A stretch of 28,273 nt of DNA from contig CAMCZJ010000006.1 of assembly GCA_945886995.1 (NCBI GenBank), forward strand, positions 1-28,273, read 5' to 3'. Under the pieces are notes generated by a model. That model was not told the origin of the DNA and searched no databases. It saw only the letters and a list, made by a program, of their open reading frames with translations. The stretch's first letter is position 1, and every line of letters starts with the position of its first letter. Source of the stretch: Asaia bogorensis (lineage in GTDB: Bacteria > Pseudomonadota > Alphaproteobacteria > Acetobacterales > Acetobacteraceae). Both the position numbers and the translations under genes were made by a program. Of this stretch, positions 22,859-28,273 are shown one piece after another.

Positions 22859-23656
22859 CTAAAGACCCCGCGCCCGCTTTATCTTGTCCCATGCAGCATT
22901 GATCTGCGCCACTTTTTCCGTGGCCCGCTTGACGAATTCTTGCGGCACACCGCGGGATGCCAAGGTGTCTGGGTGGTTTTCCCGCATCAGTTTGCGCCAG
23001 GCCAGGCGCACTTCCTCATCACTCGCTTGCTTGGTCAGGCCCAGCATCATGTAGGGGTCTTCGCCTTGCGCGTCCGGTGTGGCGCGGCTGGTGCCGTCGC
23101 TGCTCGCAGTACTGGCGCCGCCGCCCTTGGCACGTTCCCAGGCAGCGGCATCCAAGGCGAAACGCGCATGAATGCCGCGCAGCACATCGCCTTCGGATTT
23201 GGTCACCGGCCCATCGGCGCGCGCAATCTGCACCAAAGCCACAAGCACATCTTCCAGCATGGCCTTATTATCCGCAAAGGCTTCGCCGAGCTTCTCCGCA
23301 AAGGGTTCCCAACCCTCGGCGTTTTCGCGTGCTTGATCGAAAAGCCGCCCGACTTCGCCCAAAGCTTCTTCTGGCACATGGAAATGCCGGCGAAAGGCGG
23401 CAATTTCCTCTCGCTTGACCGGCCCGTCCACCTTTGCGAGTTTGGCGGAAAGGACAACGATGGAGAAGGAAAACAGATTCTCCTTACTGCCCAGAAAGGC
23501 CATAAGGTCCGGCGTGGCAGAGGCAAGCGTACCGCCTTTACCGCCTAGCGCGCCGGCATCGGCAGCATGGCCAAGCGCCGCCCCCACCATGGCGCCTACC
23601 GGGCCGCCCATCGCGAAGCCTGCGACACTGCCAATCATCTTGCCCCAGAAACCCAA
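22859..23656 (-). CDS. TerB-like/J-domain protein (DjlA-like co-chaperone)
   Basis: A 265-residue protein with three parts. Residues 1-45 form a glycine-zipper-like stretch (GSVAGFAMGGPVGAMVGAALGH) that could associate with membranes. A TerB-like helical domain spans about 60-165, with acidic repeats such as AKVDGPVKREE and ARADGPVTKSE. A C-terminal J-domain spans about 200-262 with the HPD motif at 228-230 that stimulates DnaK. The order matches DjlA, but DjlA has a clear transmembrane helix at this end. The start is a TTG at 23656 with AGGAGGGG immediately upstream, which decides the start. The amidase gene begins 1 nt after its stop, suggesting a joint role in the envelope (inference). Confidence 0.88.
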   Translation of the reverse strand: MGFWGKMIGSVAGFAMGGPVGAMVGAALGHAADAGALGGKGGTLASATPDLMAFLGSKENLFSFSIVVLSAKLAKVDGPVKREEIAAFRRHFHVPEEALGEVGRLFDQARENAEGWEPFAEKLGEAFADNKAMLEDVLVALVQIARADGPVTKSEGDVLRGIHARFALDAAAWERAKGGGASTASSDGTSRATPDAQGEDPYMMLGLTKQASDEEVRLAWRKLMRENHPDTLASRGVPQEFVKRATEKVAQINAAWDKIKRARGL

Positions 23657-23753
23657 AACCCCTCCTGCGTGCCAAAAACGGACCGCTTCCTATCACGAAA
23701 GCCTTGCTGGGCTGTAGATGTGCCGAAAGGCCGGGCAGGGCAAGCTTTGTGTC

Positions 23754-25058
23754 CTAAAGGTCAAGCGCGGTTGCGGTGGCCGAGAATAGGAAGGACGCCA
23801 TGGCCGCATCCGCGCCGGGCCGGGCAAAAATCAGCGCACCCACCGGCATTCCCGTGTCCGCGGCCAATCCGGCGCGCAGCGTGGCCACCGGCCCGCCCAG
23901 CACGGTGGAGGGAATGACAAAGGAAGGATCGCCCGTGCTGCCGGCCTCCGGCGCCACATCCGGCGCGGCGGGGATCAGAATGAAATCATCTGGCCCAAAG
24001 CCTGCCCAAAAGCGCGCCCGAAAACCCGCCAGATCACGCAGCGCCGCATGATATTCCTCATCCGGGATGGCGAGGCCCTCGGCAATGCCATCGGCGATGG
24101 CGGAGGAGATCCGATCGCGTGGTAGCCCGGCATGGGTGCGCCCAAGCTCGGCCATCATGACGCGGCGATGGCGTGCGATCATATCGGCAAACCCCGCGCC
24201 GGCGCTGGCGCGATGCAGCGTGAGGCCTGCGGCGCTAAGCTGTTCCGCAAATGCAGCGACGCGCGCTGCCGTTGCGGGGTGCTGCAGCTTTTCGATCAGC
24301 GGGTCTTGCAGCAGCACGATGCGCGGCATGGTTTCGGTGCGGCTTGCAAGCCGCAGATGATCCGCCGCATAGCCCGCCGCAAGGTAAGCCGCATCCTGCG
24401 CGCTGGCGCCGAAGGCGCCGACGGTGTCGAAGGAAGGTGCCAGCGGCACCACCCCAACCCCGCCAATCGCCAGTGTGGAGGGTTTGAAGGCGCAAACGCC
24501 GGTATAGGCGGCAGGACGATTGACGCTGCCCGCTGTTTGCGTGCCGAGCGCCAAAGGCACCATGCCCGCCGCAATGGCTGCGCCGGAACCCGCCGAAGAA
24601 CCACCCGGCGTGCGGGACAAATCCCAAGGGTTCCGCGTGGGCGGTAGGCTTTGGAAGAAGGCATATTCCGTGGTGTGCAGCTTGCCCAGAATGATGGCGC
24701 CGGCAGCGCGCAGATGCGCGACCACCGTGGCATCGGCGCTGGCAGGGGCGATATCGGCGCGCGATGGGCTATTGGCGCGTGTCGGCAGGCCGCGCACGTC
24801 AATCACATCCTTGATGCCAACGGGAATGCCATGCAGGGGCCCGCGCAGCCTACCCGCCTGGCGTTCCGCATCCAGGGCGCGCGCTTCGGCAAGCGCGGCA
24901 TCGGCCAGCACATGAATCCAGGCCTTGACCTGGCCATCAACGGCAGCGATGCGGTCCAGATAACGGCGGACCAGGGCTTCAGCGGTGATTTCGCCTTTCG
25001 CCATGGCGGCGGAGAGATCACGGATCCGGCCCGGATCCTGCGGCAATTTGGTTGCCAT
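23754..25058 (-). CDS. amidase-signature family hydrolase
   Basis: An amidase-signature enzyme that hydrolyses a C-N amide bond with a Ser-cisSer-Lys triad. I choose the ATG at 25058 (434 residues), which has AGGAAG 6 nt upstream. A GTG at 25085 would add nine residues. From the ATG, Lys83 lies in GIPVGIKDVIDV, the cis-Ser is in GGSSAGSGAAIAAG (Ser154/155), and the nucleophile Ser178 is in GTQTAGSVNRPAAYTG. HGIPVGIKD and LGKLHTTEYAF complete the signature. The long family includes GatA, but no gatB or gatC is nearby and the C-terminus is not GatA-like, so this is a stand-alone catabolic or detoxifying amidase of unknown substrate. It lies 97 nt upstream of the TerB/J-domain gene on the same strand. 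Confidence 0.9.
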   Translation of the reverse strand: MATKLPQDPGRIRDLSAAMAKGEITAEALVRRYLDRIAAVDGQVKAWIHVLADAALAEARALDAERQAGRLRGPLHGIPVGIKDVIDVRGLPTRANSPSRADIAPASADATVVAHLRAAGAIILGKLHTTEYAFFQSLPPTRNPWDLSRTPGGSSAGSGAAIAAGMVPLALGTQTAGSVNRPAAYTGVCAFKPSTLAIGGVGVVPLAPSFDTVGAFGASAQDAAYLAAGYAADHLRLASRTETMPRIVLLQDPLIEKLQHPATAARVAAFAEQLSAAGLTLHRASAGAGFADMIARHRRVMMAELGRTHAGLPRDRISSAIADGIAEGLAIPDEEYHAALRDLAGFRARFWAGFGPDDFILIPAAPDVAPEAGSTGDPSFVIPSTVLGGPVATLRAGLAADTGMPVGALIFARPGADAAMASFLFSATATALDL

Positions 25059-25097
25059 GCTTCGCTTCCTATGTTGCTCCGTCACAAGACCCCAAGG

Positions 25098-25763
25098 TCA
25101 TGCGGAAACCTTGTGTGCATAGAGCTGACCAAGAGGCAAGCCAGGATAGACCTGCATCTTGCGTTGGTAGATGTTCATGAAGGCGTCAATGGCTGGCTTC
25201 GGCATCAGCAGAACATCCTGCGTGCCAGGGCGATCCATGGACCAGAGATAATCGTCAAAAATCATGACGCCACCCACACGCAGCAATTGAAAGGCAAGCA
25301 CCGCATCGGCCAAGACATCGGGCGCCTCATGCGAGCCATCAATGTAAATCAGGTCAAAACTCTGCAGCAGACCTGCGGCAATCAATTTCGCCAACGCGTG
25401 GTGCGAACTCTGCTTGACCTTTCGTAAAGTGACGCGGTCTGAAGCCCTGGACAATGCGATCCCGGTATTCTGATCAAACCGACGCTCGACATGACTCATG
25501 ACTGCCGCAACTGGGCCACCTGCCTGATGCTCAACGCTACCTTCCCACGTATCCACGCAGGTTAAGGAAGCCGCGCCCTCGATATCGGCGGCACATTTCG
25601 CGATGATGTAACACGCCGAACGCCCTTCAAAGGAACCGATTTCCAGTATATTGCGCGGCTTATGCTGATCAAAAATACGGTTCCATACCGGAATATATCT
25701 AGAAAACCAGTCATGCGTGTATTCGAAATCATCTGGCTTGCTTGGGGGTTGAGGCTCAGACAC
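25098..25763 (-). CDS. class I SAM-dependent methyltransferase (Methyltransf_24-like)
   Basis: A 221-residue putative methyltransferase with the SAM-binding motif ILEIGSFEGRS (39-49), an acidic post-strand CVDTWEGS, and DLIYIDGSHEAPDVLADAVLAFQLLRVGG-type strand and helix (137-165) followed by MIFDDY. The IDGSH motif is typical of the PF13578 group, often found with surface-polysaccharide or natural-product genes. None of those are adjacent here. The start is a GTG at 25763 with AGGAG about 10 nt upstream. Base composition is a little more AT-rich than in its neighbours, which hints at transfer. The substrate is unknown. Confidence 0.83.
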   Translation of the reverse strand: MSEPQPPSKPDDFEYTHDWFSRYIPVWNRIFDQHKPRNILEIGSFEGRSACYIIAKCAADIEGAASLTCVDTWEGSVEHQAGGPVAAVMSHVERRFDQNTGIALSRASDRVTLRKVKQSSHHALAKLIAAGLLQSFDLIYIDGSHEAPDVLADAVLAFQLLRVGGVMIFDDYLWSMDRPGTQDVLLMPKPAIDAFMNIYQRKMQVYPGLPLGQLYAHKVSA

Positions 25764-25806
25764 GTTACGAATTCTCCTGTTGGGTGGTTTTTATATCGGC
25801 CAAGTA

Positions 25807-26553
25807 TCAACCTAGTGTGATCTCTTGTTTCAAGCTGCGGCAATCCATCTCAAATTCCAAATCAACCACGGGCGGGCGGCAATATTGCCAGGTCAGGCCG
25901 TGGCGTGCGGCCCCGCGGCGGACGATTTCATCGGCGAAAAACGTTCCCATGTCATGCACCGTATAGGCCTGCACGCCGGTTGTCGCGCGCCAATCAGCGC
26001 CAAGCAAGCCCATGCGGCGTTCCATTTCGCCAAGCACCCAGCGCGCCTTGGCAAGCATCCCATTGGGTGAAACATCACCAAGTGCCACCGTATTGCTGCG
26101 GTAATCGCCCTTGCCCTCAGCCGCTTCACCACTGCCAGCAATGGCGAAGGATGGCGCGGCGCCGGCATCGGGCACCGTATAGACAAAGGCATGGAAACAA
26201 GGCTCAGCCGGTGGGGTGATTTCCGGGCAGACATTGCTGCGCGCCACCGGGTTCAATCCGTCACGAAACAGCCCCCATTCCTGCAACACACCGCCATAGA
26301 TCTGGTTGAAGGCCTTAAAGCCCGTTTCGGTGAAAGGCGCGGGGGAGCGTAATTCGCACGCCGCAAAAGCCGCCTTCGGCCGCCCGAGCGATGCAAGATA
26401 AGCAGCGATGCGCGCAAATCCCGCCATCAACGGCAGGGGTTCGGCAAAGCGCACGCGTTCCAGCCGGAAACCCGGCTCTGCCGCGACGCCCGCACTATAT
26501 TGATAGACTCCAGGAATGAAGCGATAGCCCGCTTCGGGGATTTTCTGGACCAT
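25807..26553 (-). CDS. conserved protein resembling the CnbZ (2-amino-5-chloromuconate deaminase) family
   Basis: A 248-residue protein with the recognisable stretches YRFIPGVYQYSAGVAAEPGF, ACELRSPAPFTETGFKAFNQIY, GLNPVARSNVCPEI, PSFAIAGSGEA and a C-terminal HDMGTFFADEIVRRGAARHGLTWQYCRPPVV. From memory these match proteins often labelled 2-amino-5-chloromuconate deaminase CnbZ, although most bearers are not nitroaromatic degraders and the label is probably over-transferred. Two halves of similar layout (SAGVAA / VIAGSGEA) recall Rid-type folds, which is a guess. The ATG at 26553 has GGAAGGG 7 nt upstream. It is divergent from the oxidoreductase gene, with 91 bp between starts, so the two may share regulation. 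No nitroaromatic genes are visible. Confidence 0.6.
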   Translation of the reverse strand: MVQKIPEAGYRFIPGVYQYSAGVAAEPGFRLERVRFAEPLPLMAGFARIAAYLASLGRPKAAFAACELRSPAPFTETGFKAFNQIYGGVLQEWGLFRDGLNPVARSNVCPEITPPAEPCFHAFVYTVPDAGAAPSFAIAGSGEAAEGKGDYRSNTVALGDVSPNGMLAKARWVLGEMERRMGLLGADWRATTGVQAYTVHDMGTFFADEIVRRGAARHGLTWQYCRPPVVDLEFEMDCRSLKQEITLG

Positions 26554-26644
26554 GCGCGCCCTTCCGGCCTTTGGGTTGCGGTTCCGCCATGGTGGTGGCA
26601 GTCAGGCTTTGGAACAAGCCCCATGCATGAATAGGAACGGTTTT

Positions 26645-27604
26645 ATGGCAACGCCCGTCACGCTTGGTATCATCGGCCTTGGCATCATGGGTGAGCGTTT
26701 GCTGCGCGCGGCCTTGGAACATGCTGCAGAAAGCGTCACCCCGGTTGCGGTCTGGGACCCGTCACCTGCGGCGGCGGCAAGGCTCGCTGGTATTCCCGGC
26801 GCGCCGCGCATGCTGGCCACACCGGATGCGGTGATCAATGCATGCGACTGTCTTTACATCGCGGCACCGCCGGCCGCGCATATATCGCTTGCCGATGCGG
26901 CCATTGCGGCGGGACGCAGCGTTTTCATCGAAAAGCCCCTGGCGACGTCGCCCATTGAAGCGCGCGCCTTTGTGGCGCGAGCGGAAGCTGCCGGCGCACG
27001 CGCAGCGGTGAATTTCCCCATGGCGTCGTCGCCGGCGGTCGCGCAACTTTCCGCCTGGCGCGCGGCAATCACGGCGCAAAGCCTTGAGATCGAGGTCGCC
27101 TTCCCCACTTGGCCGCGCGGCTGGCAGCAGGCGGCGGCAAGCTGGCTCGCGCAGCGCGCCGAAGGCGGCTTCACGCGCGAAGTCGTCTCCCACTTTCTGT
27201 TTCTCACACGCCGGCAATTAGGCCCGCTCAAGCTGCTGGAAGCGCAGACAAGCTACCCAGCCGGTGATGGCGCAGAAACAGCGATTGCCGCACGTCTGAC
27301 CGCGGGTGGTGTGCCTGTCATGCTTAAGGGTTCTGTCGGCACCACCACCAAGGATGATCACAATACCTGGACGCTGAATGGTGCGATCCGCCTGCGCGAT
27401 TGGTCCTTCGCTGAAAGGCTCGGCGTTGATGGCGCTTGGGCGCAGGCGCCCGATGCGCTGCCCAATGAGAAAATGCGCCCCATGGTGCTGAAAGGGCAAC
27501 TGGCGCAGGTGGCCGCCATGACGCGCGGTGAGGCGCATCGGCTGGCCACATTGCGCGAAGCCTTGGAAGTGCAGGAGATTGTCGAGGCAATCCTGGCGTC
27601 TTGA
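26645..27604 (+). CDS. Gfo/Idh/MocA-family NAD(P)-dependent oxidoreductase
   Basis: A 319-residue putative oxidoreductase. The N-terminal Rossmann domain has LGIIGLGIMGERLLRAAL (7-24), VWDPS, the YIAAPPAAH strand and the family signature EKPLA (96-100), whose Lys usually helps in catalysis. The C-terminal half has the Gfo/Idh/MocA alpha/beta pattern, with GGFTREVVSHFLFLTRRQLG supplying a conserved active-site His. The start at 26645 is chosen because of AGGAA 7 nt upstream and because the Rossmann strand follows directly. An open frame continues upstream to 26552 but would overlap the divergent gene. The substrate (sugar, inositol or related) is not evident. Confidence 0.85.
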   Translation: MATPVTLGIIGLGIMGERLLRAALEHAAESVTPVAVWDPSPAAAARLAGIPGAPRMLATPDAVINACDCLYIAAPPAAHISLADAAIAAGRSVFIEKPLATSPIEARAFVARAEAAGARAAVNFPMASSPAVAQLSAWRAAITAQSLEIEVAFPTWPRGWQQAAASWLAQRAEGGFTREVVSHFLFLTRRQLGPLKLLEAQTSYPAGDGAETAIAARLTAGGVPVMLKGSVGTTTKDDHNTWTLNGAIRLRDWSFAERLGVDGAWAQAPDALPNEKMRPMVLKGQLAQVAAMTRGEAHRLATLREALEVQEIVEAILAS

Positions 27605-27635
27605 ACGCCTCAGCCTTCGGATTTAGGCTTGTGCC

Positions 27636-27875
27636 ATGATCACCGATGCGCCCGCCATCCCGACCACGCTCATGGTGCAATTCCTGCGTTGGCTGGAAGA
27701 ACGCCCGCGCAGCTATGCCGATACAATGGACGCCTGGCGCAGCAATTGCCCGCGGCTTTCCGCCTGGGAAGACGCTTTGGACGAAGGTCTGATCCGCCTT
27801 GAGCCCGCGCGCGATGGTGCAACTGACATGCAGGTACGTGTCACCGCCAAGGGTCGCGCACGGTTGGCCAAATGA
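27636..27875 (+). CDS. small conserved hypothetical protein
   Basis: A 79-residue protein starting MITDAPAIPTTLMVQFLRWLEERPRS and ending VRVTAKGRARLAK. The pattern, a helical first half (RSYADTMDAWRSNCPRLSAWEDALDEGLI) followed by a short charged wing-like strand pair, resembles a small winged-helix domain such as MarR- or transcription-regulator-like proteins. I do not recognise the family. It begins 31 nt after the oxidoreductase gene on the same strand and may be co-transcribed with it. It converges with the gene at the right edge. Confidence 0.6.
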   Translation: MITDAPAIPTTLMVQFLRWLEERPRSYADTMDAWRSNCPRLSAWEDALDEGLIRLEPARDGATDMQVRVTAKGRARLAK

Positions 27876-27902
27876 TCAGCCCTTCAAAATCTGTATATCA
27901 GG

Positions 27903-27973
27903 GCAGGTTTAAGCCAAGTGGCATGACCTGCCGGCTCGGAAAACGCGACCAAACAGAAGTTGAGCGTTTTCCG
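27903..27973. terminator. possible bidirectional terminator hairpins between convergent genes
   Basis: Two inverted repeats lie in the 122-bp convergent gap. Bases 27937-27946 (CGGAAAACGC) pair with 27964-27973 with a 17-nt loop, and 27903-27908 (GCAGGT) pairs with 27926-27931. Neither is followed by a clear T-run on either strand, so termination is inferred mainly from location. Confidence 0.35.
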
Positions 27974-27997
27974 TCGAGAAATCTGACCGAGATGATG

Positions 27998-28273
27998 CTA
28001 AACGCGCAGCCAGGTCTCGCAGAAGGCGAGCATGGCAGTGCTGATCTTGCGCCCCGCCACTTCGCGCGGAATGGGCGCGCCGGCGCGGCGGATGCCATTC
28101 ACCGTCATGGCGGCGCTTTCGCAACCAATGAACAGGCTTGGCATCACATGCTTGCCGGTTGCTGATTGCGGGGGCGCGAAGGCGAAGCAGAAGGGCTCAC
28201 CCAGCCCCTGCCAAGCCATGGATACGCTCAGATCACCCGCACGCACGCTTTCACTATAATGGCTGCGTGGATC
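27998..28273 (-). CDS. hypothetical protein, cut by the window edge (C-terminal part)
   Basis: The frame is open from the right edge of the window (28273) to TAG at 27998-28000 on the minus strand, giving the last 91 residues. They read ...SHYSESVRAGDLSVSMAWQG, then LGEPFCFAFAPPQSATGKHV, and end ISTAMLAFCETWLRV. The composition and the alternating hydrophobic pattern look like real coding sequence, but I do not recognise the family. An internal GTG at 28246 could be taken as a start, but the in-frame sequence continues upstream with no stop, so the gene probably begins beyond the window. Confidence 0.6.
   Translation of the reverse strand, partial: DPRSHYSESVRAGDLSVSMAWQGLGEPFCFAFAPPQSATGKHVMPSLFIGCESAAMTVNGIRRAGAPIPREVAGRKISTAMLAFCETWLRV

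Noticed and set aside
27898..28165. Plus-strand open frame of 97 codons at 27872-28165
   Set aside because: It is antisense to the better frame on the minus strand and has no protein-like pattern.

Overview
The window looks like the chromosome of a GC-rich alphaproteobacterium, probably Rhodospirillales/Acetobacteraceae-like. This rests on the order of the division and cell-wall (dcw) genes, an RNase P RNA gene directly upstream of mraZ, an FtsZ ending in an EIPAFLRRQ-type tail, and the general protein character. No species can be named from the sequence alone.

Left edge (about 1-1400, + strand): a Rid/YjgF-family gene and a GLOD5-like VOC gene in tandem, then a small ribbon-helix-helix (RHH) regulator with a perfect palindrome on its start codon, and a possible 33-codon ORF overlapping its end. 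They converge on the 3' end of the large minus-strand operon, separated from it by a strong terminator hairpin.

Centre (1408-20021, minus strand): a complete dcw cluster in transcription order mraZ, rsmH, ftsL, ftsI, murE, murF, mraY, murD, ftsW, murG, murC, murB, ddl, ftsQ, ftsA, ftsZ. Almost every junction overlaps by 1, 4, 11 or 14 nt, so the genes should be translationally coupled. Together they make lipid II in the cytoplasm (murC-F, ddl, mraY, murG, murB), polymerise and crosslink it at the septum (ftsW, ftsI), and build the divisome (ftsZ, ftsA, ftsQ, ftsL). MraZ and RsmH are the regulatory and rRNA-modifying leaders. Upstream of mraZ are five TGGG repeats with about 10-bp period, a likely MraZ operator, just after the rnpB terminator. 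lpxC does not follow ftsZ.

rnpB and flank (20200-21620): RNase P RNA on the minus strand with a clear terminator and a well-placed TTGACC promoter. A 40-bp copy of that promoter (36/40 identical) lies 865 bp away, and between the two copies sits a short segment with a second VOC gene. This looks like an insertion or duplication scar that separated rnpB from the amidase operon.

Right part (21606-28273): minus-strand genes for a PF06042-type nucleotidyltransferase, an AmpD/AmiD-like amidase, a TerB/J-domain protein, an amidase-signature hydrolase, a class I methyltransferase and a CnbZ-like protein. Divergent from these are a Gfo/Idh/MocA oxidoreductase and a small hypothetical gene on the + strand. 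A hypothetical gene cut by the window edge closes the region.

Most of the window is well-understood core biology. I did not find a convincing new multi-gene system. The observations most worth checking are the duplicated rnpB promoter flanking the VOC insert, the TGGG operator array, the palindrome on the RHH start codon, and the poorly characterised CnbZ-like gene.
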